The notes beneath the pieces were generated by a model. That model ran no database searches. It saw only the letters and a program-made list of their open reading frames with translations, and was not told where the DNA came from. Of a DNA stretch of 64,000 nt, positions 12,347 to 25,169 are shown piece by piece. The stretch comes from Corticium candelabrum. Lineage: Eukaryota; Porifera; Homoscleromorpha; Homosclerophorida; Plakinidae. How positions within the stretch are numbered: the first letter of the stretch is position 1; each line of letters opens with the position of its first letter. Location of the stretch: the NCBI RefSeq assembly GCF_963422355.1, contig NC_085088.1:5277807-5341806 (forward strand). Reading direction: 5' to 3'. Made by a program: the position numbers and the translations under genes.

Positions 12347-12724
12347 TTACTGAGATTGAGCAGTTTCTGTTTGAAGCAACATGTCTGCAAGGTCTTCTCT
12401 CGAAACTTCATCGGACAGTAAGGCACTTGCGAGGTGCTGCTTGCGAGAATCTTCTGTGATACCCCTTCTCCTAGCGGCATCTTTCCATCGTATGATGAGC
12501 TCGCACGCCCACGCCTTCACGCTATCAGTTGTTTCACTGGCTTTCTCAGAAATGGTAGCAATTTCTTTCTCGTTAAAACCCAAAACATTTGCTAAAGATA
12601 AAAGGTCTTTTAACTCCATTTTGGCAGCGACATTTTCTTCCTTGGACGATGTTGTCGTTGTTGATATGATCGCTTCTGAGAATAGGTCTGTTTCTAAATC
12701 ATCCACCATCCCACAAGATGATCC
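12347..12724 (-). CDS. Terminal exon of the giant gene: Death-like domain
   Basis: The exon begins at an acceptor (CATTTAG) with GGATCATCTTGT and codes for 125 residues. A Ser/Thr-rich linker is followed by a compact all-helical region of about 85 residues: DLLSLANVLGFNEKEIATIS, then SVKAWACELIIRWKDAARRR and HLASALLSDEVSREDLADML. The GF-x-x-x-x-I and the central W-K match the Death-fold pattern. Reading it alone would give a free-standing small protein starting at the internal Met (12,709). The phase-0 acceptor before it, and the UPA exon immediately upstream, argue that it is the tail of the giant protein. Adjacent decayed copy: 649-978. Confidence 0.7.
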   Translation of the reverse strand, partial: GSSCGMVDDLETDLFSEAIISTTTTSSKEENVAAKMELKDLLSLANVLGFNEKEIATISEKASETTDSVKAWACELIIRWKDAARRRGITEDSRKQHLASALLSDEVSREDLADMLLQTETAQSQ

Positions 12725-15700
12725 CTAAATGGTACAATGGTAAATTAAATATTTTAAAATGATATTAACAATAATGAGTTATGACTGGCCTTTTTTGGAA
12801 AACTATGCTGTACATACAAACTGGTTCCCAATAATTTAAACGAAACGGAAAACGTTTCTTCAGCAGTGTTTGGTACGCGATCAATTGTGTACTCGAGTGG
12901 CTTAGGACAACTACGAGGTCTTCCGCTGTGCTCTGGTACGGTGTCCTAAGGCGACATCAAGTTAATGCTTTCATCATATCACCGACAAAGACTTGTCGAA
13001 CCTTCATGTCGTTTGCAAGACGCCATCCGCTGCCGACATTGCATGCAACACTCAACTGTTGAGAATTAGTTTTTGCCTCGCGCGGACCGTCGACTCGGTA
13101 CCCAACGCGAATTCGACTTTTTTCCAAGTTGTCTAAAATCTGTAGCACAAACACTGCAATTATACCAAATAGAATAATACTTTATTACATCACGCTTCTA
13201 CGCTTAGTAGAATATATACTGCACATACGAACGAGAATACTTAACGAATGCAATTTCTATTTAACATTAAGCATGTCACAAACCTGTAGTTTTTCGTTTG
13301 GTAGTACATATACTCTAAACTTCCATCCGGTTCCTTCCTTCGGACACTCTGCGGCATACAAACAAGCCACGAAATCACCAGAAATGGTGTTACAAAGTCC
13401 AGACTGGCACTTTGTCAACGCCCATAACCCAAAAAGGTCCTTTGTCTTAAATGATATGTTGCGCTTTTCTGCAGATGTCCAGCGACAGATGACCTTCTTC
13501 CAATTGGGCAACTGGTATTCGTTAGTTGAACTGTGCCACAAACAAACGTTAGAGTGTACTCGTGAAAATCCATCTGGCAAAGTGACGGATACTCGAAGTC
13601 TTTCAAACCGGTCAGATTTGCGAAATTTCCCAAAGTAAAACACAGGGCTCAGTTTGTATTCTCCATTTGCTAAAGTGCAAGGAGGATCCGCCTTACCAGG
13701 AGAACAAAAAAATGCCGTCATCTCAGAAAAACCTGCTGCCAAATTATCTGTGTCCGCACTGTCCTCTTCTGAAGCTTCACTGACCACGTCATGTAACTCA
13801 CTAAGTTCCTGCAGACCTGATGGGTGCTCGTCCCTAACGGCAGTTTGGTCGGCTACAGTAGGATTACAATTGTCCATATCTGAAATTTCCATGCTTGCAG
13901 CTTCACTGTCACTATCTGCAACTACAAACTCTTCAGCCATAGATTTACAATACTTATTGGTACTTTCATTTTCTGCCGATCCCACATGCCTTTCCGCAAA
14001 CACAACTGCATGGTCACACGAGATCTTAATAATTCTCTTCTCAATTTCCTCTACGCAGCTTCTTTCAGTTTTCGCTAGCTTCTCATGAGTAAATCGATAT
14101 GGAAGTTTTAAGACCAACGCAACATCTTCCACGGCTAGACGTCTAGGAGTCAATTTGAATTCAGCTTGTCTGCTGATGTTTTCTGTCAGAGGGACGGCAC
14201 AAATTGCTTTAGAGGTCGATGCAATAAAATAATGACCGTTCATCGGTGGTTTTGGTTCGTTATAAGTAACAGCAACCGCTTGCACATGCGTACAGTCAAC
14301 ATAGTCTACCAGTGTACGATCAAAAGCCATATTAAGTATATTAAACACTTCTTCAAAGCTTTTTTCTTTAGTCATCGAAGCTATCCAAGAAAGGTGTTGA
14401 TCACTCATGCTGCTCCAATTAGAATAGTTAATATCAAGAAGTAGATTCAAGCACTGACGAGTACGTTCCGCGTTCAATGGAACGAATAGATCATGTCTGA
14501 TAGTGGCATCAAGCGACCATCCAGAATTTTTTATTATCTTTCTTGCTTCGTTTTCCATATTCTTACTGACACTGACAACCATTTGTAAGCGTTTCTTACG
14601 CTTCAACAAGTTATCTATTAGGCGATGCAAAAATTCTAAGTTACTTTTGGATGCCGTATCCAGACTCTCAGCGTAGATAACTACAGAATTGTTTGTGGTA
14701 TCAAGCAGCGATTGAAAAAAGATTTGCTGCAAAGAGCAAAATTTCAAAGTATTTGCTGCAATCCAAGTGTACCATCCTGCTACTTTGTGAGCAATAAAGG
14801 AAGAGATCCAATGACTCAGAGCATCGTTAGGACCAACAATGACAACACAACTCACATTCCCAGGAGATCCATTTTGCCTACAGTGCACTTCTATGCTTTT
14901 GTACTGGTGGTCTCCAATGAGAGTCGACAAAATCTGTTCGCGGGGCAGTTTAGCAGAGTAATAGCGAAATATATCGGACTCGACTAATATACCGCAATGT
15001 TGGGGATAACGGCTCATTTCTAAAAGTCTCCGTTTACCATCGAAATACCGAAGTGCCTGTTGTTTAGTTTTAATCCGATTGCAAAGATGCTCAGGAACAA
15101 AATCTGTACGACGGTTTTCTTCAGCTCTTTCCAAAATGAAGTCATCCTGCAACAAAACGTCGACATTGCCGCCGATTTCTTTCAAACACTTGTAAACGCT
15201 AGTTAAACTAGAGCCCATAAGTTTGTGCTGAATGCGATTTCGTGTTTCCTGAATACCAGAGGAAAAGCAGCAATTGACGATTTTGCCGATTTCTTTTCCT
15301 GTAGGATGAGAAATTTCCACAAGCAAACTAAAGCTGCTCAAAACTGGATTACTAATAACCCACGGGTTTGAAGATGTGCAACAAACGCACAAATCTACGT
15401 TTCTAGGAGGTTGCAGTTTGAGGAGAGCCAATTGAAGCAGAAATTCTGGTTCTCCATTGTCAGCATTATAACCGTCCCAATTGTAAAAAGCTAAATCCAA
15501 TTGGCTAAACAGAAGTAAAACGCTAGAACCAGAAGCTGCTGACCTACCTCTTTTAAAAGCGTTTCTAATTTCATCACGTTGTTCTGCTCCAGAAAGGCCA
15601 TTCAAGTCTGTTTTATCAACATAGAAACCATGAGACGATGCCAAGTCTTTCATAATCTCATTCAGGCAATCATGAGAACTCCCGTAAAGTAAAACAGAGG

Positions 15701-18700
15701 TATCTTGTCGTTCCCGGCCATGATCTTTGTGCGAAGTTTGTTTTGCGTATCTAGACCAGATTGGTCGCAAAAAGACAAGAAGTTTGAAGTAGACAGAACT
15801 TGACAAAACCAATCGAGCTGGCCGTGACTGTAACCTATCTGTATCAGATTGCTCCTGAATACAAAGCCATTCGACTTGCTGATTGTAGCCATCAATTAGT
15901 GGAACAACAAACTGGCTTTGTGCGCAGTCTTGTGCTATTTTCATAAACTGATCTCTCAATCCATTCCATGTCCGTCCGCACGGACAACATTCTACTTTGC
16001 AAGAAGACCTCTGTCCAACGAATTCCTCTTCAAGCCAATTTTTCATCTTAAGCAATAAATCAACAGCTTTTGTTTCGCTGTAAACCAAATACATTCTAGG
16101 AGGTTTGCAATTTAAATTTCCTATTTTCCTTATTTGCGTTTCGATATCACTGTTATCGGATGCATTGTTGTGACCATCAGAGAAAAACGCAATAACTGGA
16201 GTTTCGTCCGATTTCAAGTTTTCTTCAATAGCAGATTTGGCCTCTTTCAGACCCTCTGCAAACGACGTATTTCCTTCTAATGTAATATCTTTGTCATTGC
16301 TAACAGAGTCTGCATTAGCTATCATTAAGCTCGATAGGAAAGATTGGGAAGATGGTATATTAGTTCCATTCTGCAAAATGTCAGAAAACGTTTTATCTGC
16401 TTCATATAGTGATTTTCGCTTAAATATTGCAAGTCCTTCGGATGAAAACGTTACCATGGTCACTTGACATCTGTTTGCTATCCATTGATGAGACCGAAGC
16501 ATCTCTAATGCACACCACAGCACTGCTCCAAATCGGTTTTGGCAGGTTTCATGGACACGAATATCAGAAGGAGGCTGAAAGTCCGATGTCGTCATTGATG
16601 CCGAAGTATCAAAAACAAATACTATATGAAAATTGGGAGTATGATTGCATTCAAAATGATGCCCATCAGAAGACACAAAGCAACGCTCGTTTAGACAAGC
16701 GCTTGATTGGTTATGCTCATTTTCGTCAATGTGTCCAAGCTTTCTTGTGCAGTAACTACTTTCACAAATTCCGCAACGAGCGCGACACATATTGAACTCT
16801 TCGTTGCGGCAAGGATCGTCAAATTCCATACGTATCCAAAAGTCTTCGTGAGAACATAAACCTTTTTGGTAACCATCGTCAGGAATCAATTCTGTTTCCA
16901 AAGGGCGATATTGCAAAGAATTCAAATTTGGATCGTCATCTATGTTACAAACATGAGAATGTCCCCTTCCTCCGAAAGCGTCTATCAAACAAACTTCAGC
17001 ACAAGTTTCCTTATACAAGAAATCGGATATAGCGTATTTGGTTCCGTTATCGCTACTTTTTATTGGGTTTTGATTACTATTTCCAGCCAGATACGAATGC
17101 AACATTAAGCCATGTCCATTTTGAATACCATGTCTTCCCCTATGGCTACCCGTTTCGTTCACAGATTTAGTGCAAAGTTTACGACACAGGGGACATTTTG
17201 CTTGACAAGTATGGTCTCCTCTACAACTGTGCTGTTTTTCATGACTGAAACTTGAAACGGTTATGACGTTACTGCACTTGGCTACTTTAGAAGTCTGTAT
17301 ACAATACTCTTTAGAAGCCTCAACGATTTCCTGTGATTCAGAGCTAACATGAGTAAACAATATCAGAGTTTCGTCAGATCGGTTCATCCGTTCGCAGACA
17401 CCTACATGTTGACAAAGAGCAGGACATTCGTGAGTATGTCCGCAAAGATGTGGCCTAGAATTGTCTGACACATGTCCATGAACTTGCACACAAAAATTCA
17501 AGCAACCAGGCAATTCACACAGATAATTGCAACGAGGCTCGCTGCAAAGGCACAAGCTGTGCTGGCAGTCAATTCCAAACTTACATTCGGCGGGACAAAA
17601 TAGTACATTGCACTTGTTCGGGCAATTATGCCGATTTCCACAGTCGTGAACTCCATCGTGCTTTGCTGACTTGTTGCATCTCTCTTTACAACCATTTTTT
17701 AGTAAACGACATTTTTGCAAGCATTGATGATTTTCCGAACTGCATTTGTGTTCAACATCTCCGGAAATAGCGTGATGACCAGCCCCTTTTGTGCACCTTG
17801 CCTTTTCACCGTCTTCCCCTTTACAACCATAAACACAATCCTTTTGGCACAAATGTACCTTGTTTAAGCAGTTATGGCGGTTCCTTTCTCCAACAGCATG
17901 TGTGCAAGGCAGTAAGCAAGTAAAACGACAATTTTGTACACCACACGCTGCACCACAAATGCGAAACCACTCAGAAAAATTCTTATAGCGATGGTGGACC
18001 GCAGGCGGCATAATTCTAGTAAACGCTTCTTTCTCAACATGTACTTCCTTAGCCAATACTTCAAGCCACAACTTCACTCTATTACAGCGCCTTTCTACAA
18101 TCTCTAAGATAAAGTCAACAAAGTTCGGCTGCCACTCATTCTTCTCATTGCTTTCAGTTCTCTCGCTTCCCTTTCGAAACATGTCAAGCACTTGCAGCAA
18201 GAATTTTTGTGCTCCATCATAAGTGTCTTCTAATACAAAAAAGTCATCACGTTCTATCAAATTGAATTCGTTTGCAGAGGCAAATTTTGGATCAATTTCT
18301 CCTGTTGAAGATACTACAACATGTGACAAAGGCACATTCGACGCATCTCTTTCAACAGAAAGTTCGCCTTTTTCGCTGTCGAGACACAGTCTTGTTACAA
18401 AGTTGCAAAAGCCTTTACAAGCAAACACAGCCTGACCCTTCCAATAACCAACCAAAAAGTATTTCTTGCCGATTGAGGTTGGTTTTCTAAGAGTAACATC
18501 TACAACAAACGGCTTCGTGCTAATTCGACTATCGTCAGATATTTCGATTTCACCAGCAAACGAAGAGAATCTGCCTCTCACCAAAGCATCTTCAATGGCC
18601 TCTGTCACGTGCTGCTTTGTTGTGTCAACGAAGTAATCTTGAAGAGACCTATTCTCGTTAGTCATCAATTGCCTTACCACAGCTCTTACTTTTCGTAAAA

Positions 18701-21700
18701 ACCATGCTCCATTTTGAAATAGACACAAAGACGGCTCTACAACATGCAAGTATAGTTGTTCAACATCTTTGTAGTATTGTTGGGTTTGGAAAGTCCGTAA
18801 CACTGCAGATGCTGTTTTCTTAAACAGAATTTTCAGTTGGGGAGTTCTGTTTTTAGTTTCAATCATTTCATCGTGAATCTGAAAACTCAAACTATCGATC
18901 TCATCTGCCTGTATATCCTTTAACAAAGGCACAAAAGTTCCTTCAAATAGAGCAATGTCGCCATAAATGAAATTTCCATATTTCAAACTAGTGTTTTCTG
19001 ACAACTGGTGACCTTCAGGTCTATCCATAGAGGCTGTACAGATCGCAGAGACTCCAGATGCAAAGTTTTTCAACATTTTTTGAATGCCTCTGTCCAATGC
19101 CTTTCCACTCATATTTAGAAAGATTACTGAACTAAGAGAAAAGATTAACTGAGACAACAGAGTGTCGCCCCTAAGCACGCGATCTATCGAGTCAAACCCT
19201 TCTACATCAAACGCAACTAAAAGCGTGGGACGGCGACAATCTTCTGAAATTTCCATACAGTTGTTACACCGACATGTCGACATACAATGACAAGACATCC
19301 AAACACCGTTGGTACATTTGGTAGCCGCTACCTCAAAGAGTGATCCGAAGAGATGATTTCCAAGATAACTCTTTCCTGTCGAAGAACGACCGATGTTAGA
19401 AATCACCTTGACACGACCTCCATAGTGCTCTATCACTGACTCGATTGGACCAAAATCCATACCATCACAGAGGTTTGATCGATTCAAAACACGTGACAAC
19501 CTTTCTAAAGTCATGACCTTTAACCCGCTGTTAATTGGCAAAACGTGACTTTCATTTGCTCGAACTATCTGCACAGGTAGCAAACAAATAAGTTCGATTA
19601 TCAAAGTTCCGAAAATAGACTTCCTCGAATATTCTTGGGTATTCAAATTTTTCATCGACTTCACAAAAACATTCTTTACAAATTTTAATTTCCTTACACT
19701 TTTTCCTTGCTCTTTGACAGCGGAAACGATTTGTGATCCAAGCCATTTTCTCAAGAGAACTGAGAGATCTGACAAATCTTCATTGTCTTGTCGTACTACT
19801 ACCAATTTTTCAGAAAATGTTAAATCTTTTGAGTCACATGGAGTCGTAGTGGGAAATACACGGAAACAGTCTCGGAGAGCAGTCTGAAATGCCTCAAGAG
19901 GCGTTTTGCTAATTTTGCGTTCATCGCCAGTGACCAATTTGGTATCAATCTTCCTTTGGTCCAGTGGAAAATTACAATGCTGAAAAACAGTAGTTTTGGG
20001 GCCCACAAACGATATTCTAATTTCATCTTTGGTAACGGCTGTAGCAAGAAAGTAGCAATCTGATAGTAAGCAATCCAAACTTGCGCACACATTAATCGAT
20101 GACAGACGACAAGTCTCGTCTACTTGTCTGTCTCCTGGGACTGTACACATCCGGTAGGCAGAAATGTTAAGTTGCTTGCTATCGATGGTTTGGGCAAGTA
20201 AGAAATAGCAGCCATCTGGAGAATAAGATAAACAGTCGAAAGTTTGTGGGAAAGTAACTCTGAAGCGCAACTCTGGAGAATCAACTTTCCAAATATGAAC
20301 CAACGAGTCTTCGTATAAAATGCTTAGAAGTCTCAAACGTGGAATAAACTGTATTCTTTTTATCTTCAACTGTTCTTTGGACTTTGACATTCGAGTTACG
20401 GGAAATGAAAAATAGTCTCCACTGCCCTTTTCGTTAGACAATACTTGAATCGAAGCAAAACTTGGTGTTACGGTTTTTTCTACCGAACTAGAAACCATGG
20501 CTATAAGATGTAGCTCATCAGACATATAAGCAGCATGCTGAATGCATTGCACGCTAGTTGGAAGAGCATGTACGGAAGGAGTGCGCCGATTCGAAATTGA
20601 ATAGATAGAAATAGCCTTATCCAAGCTAATTCGGTTCTGTAATATGACGCAAACATAATCGCGAGAATTGAAAAAACAAAAAAGGACTTCATTTGCAGCA
20701 GCATCACAGCACAGCTGAGAGGAACGTTTGTGCACCATTAGGAAAGGTTGAGAAGTAATGGTAACTTTACCAGACAAAGAAAAATTAGTACAGCCTGGGT
20801 TAGTATCGAAACTAGTAAAATGAAGTTTAGCTACATCAGAGTCGCTCCTAAAAACAACTTTGCACAAAAGATGTGATCTGTGTGTAGTATATGTCTCTAG
20901 AGCAGTTGGGTGGCTTTTGTGGCTGATGTCAGTACGTTCTTCCGCACTAAACCATGTTATTTTCTTCAAACTAGACCAGCTGGACTTAGCTGTTTTTATT
21001 AGCCAGCGAATATGCTGCGGTTTACCGCTTGCTGGTTTTGGTTCTTCTAAGAAGCCAAAAAATGCTTGTCCAAATTCTTTGGAATTCATCGTGCTAGCTT
21101 TTAGCTTGTCAGCAGCTTTGGACGTGGCAGTTTCTAAAAGTTCCAGAAACGCAATGCATTCGCTCAAATCTTGTAAAAGGCTATCAGAAGGTTTCATGTC
21201 CTTGGCTTTATCCTTCTGTTTAGACAAGCGATCCCATTCCTCTACAAACCGTTCGTCAGCCCGAACACCCGTTTCATCGCATGGACTACATTTAGATTCT
21301 GCGCTGATACTATCACACGTTTTACAAAAGTATAATTGGGAATCGCACGATTGGTCAGGTGGTTCATCTATCAAGGCTGTACTTAACCTCTGAGTTAAGA
21401 GAGAAAGAGCCTCTTGCTTTCTAAACATAAATTCTGCCGTTGGACACAGAGAAAGCAGCAACTCTTCAGCTCCTTTCAATTTTTTTTCCAAGTTGGGGCT
21501 CAGGTTGAGCCTTTCTTGAGTCAAATTTGTTGCAAATAGAGTTGTAAAACTGTTTTCAAACTCTACTAAATAGTTTTCCAACTGCCTAACGATATCTGTA
21601 AAATCGCCACATCTTGAATAGCAGTCTGACACTAGTGGCTTTGATTCCGTCCTGTCTTCGACTCTAACGCCAAGCGTCTCAGAAAGAAGACAAAATCTCG

Positions 21701-22600
21701 TATTGTTAGAGATGACTTGGTAGCCATTATTGTCGATTTTAGACTCACCCTTCAGTACAAACGGAGCGTTACCAACCAATTCCTCAAAATCATCTACAAA
21801 AGTTAAAAAACATAAACCATTTACTGTATGCCACGCCCATAATTTCCGTGTACCTTGTTTCATCACTGTTGTCAAAAGCTTCACTTCAGTATCTTTCGTT
21901 GCAACACCCCTCAGAGTTTCAATATTAGTATTGTCAAATACCCACAATGCAGAAGTTAGTTGACACAATATTCTAAGCAATACTAACGCTTTTGACTCAA
22001 ACGCACTGGAATCATTGGGATTCCAAAGAATGCAGAGAGCAGGATATTCGCCCTTTGAAGTACAAAAGTACAAACCAAACGGCAGACTGCTTGCATCTTT
22101 CTGTAAAGATTTTAAAAAACTGTCGGAAATTTCGTTTCTTTGCAGTAAATACTCTGCGATAAGTAAGCATTGACCGCACATTCCAACAACAGTGTACTCA
22201 TTCGTCAGCTCTTCAAAGCGAATTCTCTTTCTGTTGGTTCTTGAACAAGTCTGCACGGATGTTTTGGTATGATCTTTGCACAGCCTGTAAAGCTGCTCCT
22301 CGTCAAATACCAATTGTTCCGACGCTATATCATAAGAATCGTGAGCTTTGTAAATTAGCCGATACAGATTACTTGGAATGAACGTTGGTTTTGGCTCATC
22401 CAGCTCTACAACAACACCATTTTGCTAAAAGAAATAGTAATACACAATCATTGAAGTTAAACATTGTTATTTACCATTTTGCAGCTCGTCCTCCATGCTC
22501 CAAAGGCAGTAAGATTTAACGAAACGTTGCACAAACAGGTCGTCAAGCTGTCAACGAAACGAAGAGTTACGGGAAACTTGTTGGATAATATACAGCTCAT
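12347..22600 (-). CDS. Giant GTPase-VWA-pseudoAAA-ZU5-UPA-Death protein, five-exon model
   Basis: Model: exons 22600-22475, 22424-13284, 13139-13002, 12945-12814 and 12724-12347. All lengths divide by three, all introns are GT-AG and phase 0, and the sum is about 3304 residues. In order: a small Cys cluster (about 410-425); beta-propeller-like strands with DSLVHIWKV (about 620-820); a GBP/VLIG-like G domain with P-loop GRSSTGKS (1054-1061) and FDVEGFDS (about 1110); a cysteine/histidine array (about 1520-1950); a VWA domain with DTSAS (1981-1985) and FFSDGHNN; two AAA+-like folds lacking Walker A lysine (about 2280-2430 and 2570-2770); an acidic linker; ZU5 (about 2965-3050); UPA; a Death-like domain. 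ZU5-UPA-Death is the signalling module of UNC5, PIDD and ankyrin. I infer an intracellular immune or death-signalling scaffold; the function is untested. The start Met at 22,600 could be preceded by another exon. Confidence 0.8.
12814..13139 (-). CDS. UPA-domain exons 3 and 4 of the giant gene
   Basis: Exon 2 ends at the donor CAG|GTTTGT (13,284) after FRVYVLPNEKLQ. Exon 3 (13139-13002) continues with ILDNLEKSRIRVGYRVDG and ends near GWRLANDMK at AAG|GTTCGA. Exon 4 (12945-12814) carries EYTIDRVPN and FSVSFKLLGTSLY. The series RVYxLxNEKLQ, a central G-W/L-W-x-x, and a final strand before the Death domain follow the UPA domain of UNC5 closely. Exon 4 can also end at the stronger donor GTATGT (12,817), but that phase does not fit the Death exon; the in-phase GTACAG (12,813) is used here. 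Introns are 144, 56 and 89 bp. Confidence 0.6.
22475..22600 (-). CDS. First recognisable exon of the giant gene
   Basis: A Met at 22,600 opens 42 codons ending at G|GTAAAT (22,475). The 50-bp intron then ends TTTTAG at 22,425, and exon 2 begins CAAAATGGTGTT in phase 0. The residues (for example FPVTLRFVDSLTTC and NVSLNLTAFG) look like real coding sequence. An in-frame stop lies just upstream of the Met. There is also an acceptor-like TGTTAG there, so an earlier exon remains possible. Confidence 0.55.
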
Positions 22601-24620
22601 TAAAAATTGAAGAATACTCTAACACGCAACTAAAATATGGACGAGTTTTCTAGATCATTCGCACTAACTATAAGTCATTAAAATCAGATCGTGACTGTAC
22701 TATCTTTGTTTCGTAATGTTTTAACAACATACCTCTCTACTTCAAATAAACTCAGGTAAAAGTTGGTCTCCAATTGTTTGAATGTAAAAAAGACATAAAT
22801 TATTTAAAGTCCACTAGCTTGTTAATTTGTAGCTACGCCCGATTTGAAGTTTCAGCAATGTACATGTCTGTCTCAAATCACGTAACGAGATAATGAGCTA
22901 CCTTTACAAATATCTTGCCTATACAATTCTCAATTGCTTATATTAAATTAAAGGAGCACCTTACATTAGCCTCGAACTTACAAACCAGACAGCGCGTGAA
23001 GCGCTCGACTCCAGTCTGGACCAGAACGGTACGGACACGATTTTGGAAATAGCCAATCAGTGTCTTAGATCCAGAATGGTGGCACCAAATTTTAATTGGT
23101 TAGGCAGTGATTGGTTATGCTAAGTGCACTAACGCTGGTACTCGCGTTGGAAATCCTCGTTGGCGGCTAAGTGTACGCCAGGGCCGTAAATAGAGACTTT
23201 GGTGCATGCAAGCTTGTTAGTTTTAATTTCAGCTCCAGTTCAAGCTTACGGTTATAGGACATGAACAGCAGCGGCGCAAAAATCCATCGCCTCGACTGGT
23301 GGAGCAGTTACACTAGCTAGCGTTCTGCCGCAGAATCAGAGTATTTGTTTCATTCCGTCCACCAAGGTATCGCCGCAAAAACAGCAGACGTCTCTTCTTT
23401 GTTCGTGAGATCTCGTGGCATTTACAAATGATATGTTTGCGTAATGCAAAAGCAAGGTATCTTTTCACCTCATTATTGGACTAGGTAAAACGACCCGAAG
23501 CTGTTAGACTACCTCTTCGATAAATACTTCCGAAATCATTTTAGCATCGTTTGGGTTCAGACTAGAGTCGCGCAATCTCAGGTCTAAAAGTTCGAAGGAA
23601 AGCGCTAATGACCGAGAAGTTGCAATTCGTTCAAGACAATTCATGTGGAGCATATATAGAACGTATGAACGCGACTGAGTCGCTTATGAACTGCAACATG
23701 TACTCTTTCACTGCCAGAGTTAGCTGAAGCGTCTGGATCCGTCTCTCATGCATTTAAGTAGCTAGTCCACAGCAAGCGTTCGGTCTGCAGCCCAAGACCT
23801 TAACGTAAGTTTTTAACATGCGTCAACGGATAAAATTTTTCTTTAATGAAGATAGGTGTCCAAACGAAAATTTATTTCTATATAATAAGAATTATACTTT
23901 TACGCAATCGCGAGAATAAAATAGAGAGAGTTGTTTCCTTACTAAAGCTTTGCAAACAACCAGCTCAGCCTTCTTGAGGGCATGTGTGGGCAATAGTTTG
24001 TCTAACTTTCCTGTTCGAAATTTTCGTTTACACACAACATGTGAAGTTCTTATACAGTTGCATTTACCGCCGAAATATACCGCTTACAAGAGATTTGAAG
24101 ACTGCTATAAATGAGCCTCACAACTTCGGCAGCAGTGCAGAACAAAAAAATCTTACCAACTTTAGATGATGCAGTTGCTGGAAAAGCCAAAATAGGCTAT
24201 AAGCAAGACTCCACAAGACAGTGAAAGATACGCAATTTGGAGCATTTATTGCAAAGCGTTCCACCAAAGAGGACCTGTCAAAGCTTATTAGTTGTAGCGG
24301 AATCCATTGCGAAAATGGCTGGAGACTATCCTATGCTAGCACCATTTCTCACATTCCAACGTACAGTTCCGAACTGTTGCGCTTTGCTGCTTCAGAGAAA
24401 GTCTCCCTCAGCTAAGTGACGTCCACAGCTGCGTTCTTCCATGCTAGGAAGAAGTAGACTCTAAAGGATACCATCTTCTCGCATGAAAAAGTCGCTGGAG
24501 GTCCGAATAGGCGACATAAACAGGTCTTTGACTGTTTTTAGGACCTGCTCAGGTCTATCGACTTCCGCTGAAAAGAGCTTCCAGCCCAGTTTGAGAAAAA
24601 ATAACGTAGCGATATCGCGA
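22601..24620. other. Intergenic region upstream of the giant gene
   Basis: This would hold the promoter of the minus-strand giant gene. No TATA box can be placed with confidence. A hairpin-capable segment occurs at about 22,985-23,020 (CCAGAC...GTCTGG enclosing AGCGC...GCGCT). Two short plus-strand frames at 24,221-24,419 have no recognised domain. Confidence 0.4.
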
Positions 24621-24621
24621 T

Positions 24622-24725
24622 CTACAAGTATAAAAATGTTAAAAAGCTACTATTAGATGTTACAGTCACTCATCCTTGTGCTGTAAAATACTGTCTGGAA
24701 GCATCACAAACGCGCATGAATGACC
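24622..24725 (+). pseudogene. Short fragment of a retroelement C-terminal region
   Basis: The plus strand reads VKKLLLDVTVTHPCAVKYC, which resembles the LLDVTVTHP block seen in endonuclease-proximal regions of invertebrate RT elements. It is only about 30 codons and has no flanking RT motifs. Confidence 0.35.
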
Positions 24726-24765
24726 TCATTATTATCACTGGTATCGAAAGGTTTCAAGAGCTACC

Positions 24766-25050
24766 AGATGTCGATAATCCTACGTGTCAGTCTATGTGTC
24801 CAGCCCCCGGCCTTCTCACGATGCTAAGTAGCACGCCTGGCAGTCTGTAGTCCTGCGTGTCGTTACTTGCGTGTGAAGTAGCTGTTCTGTGTTGTTGCCG
24901 GCCAAAATCAGTTATAGCAGCCGACCCCTAGCGCATGCGCTCATTAATTGTTATCCCTGGTGTTAATTAGCGTGCCAGATGTCGTCAATCCCATTTTCAG
25001 TCAATGTGTCCAGCCTCATTCTCACGTTCTTCGTGTTAATTACCATTCAC
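24766..25050 (+). repeat. Short tandem duplication, about 206 bp apart
   Basis: CCAGATGTCG-TAATCC is followed by TCAGT-TATGTGTCCAGCC and a TTCTCACG block at about 24,768-24,840. The same set recurs at about 24,974-25,050. The sequence between the copies has drifted. Confidence 0.5.
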
Positions 25051-25169
25051 CAGTACAGTACGTGCAGCAGCTGTTCCGCAACCTATAGCGCTAGCAGCGA
25101 GGGTCTAAGTTCTTCGTTATTTCCAATCAGGTCATTACAAGAATGTGGGTTCCAATGAAACCAACAGAG

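Noticed and set aside
12381..12728. Plus-strand 115-codon frame over the Death exon
   Set aside because: Antisense shadow. The minus strand has the helical domain, the splice acceptor and a paralogous copy.
13257..13283. Stop codon at 13,257 as the true end of the giant protein
   Set aside because: A good donor (CAG|GTTTGT) lies just before it, and the next open segment continues the UPA pattern in frame. Kept only as the alternative to be tested by transcripts.
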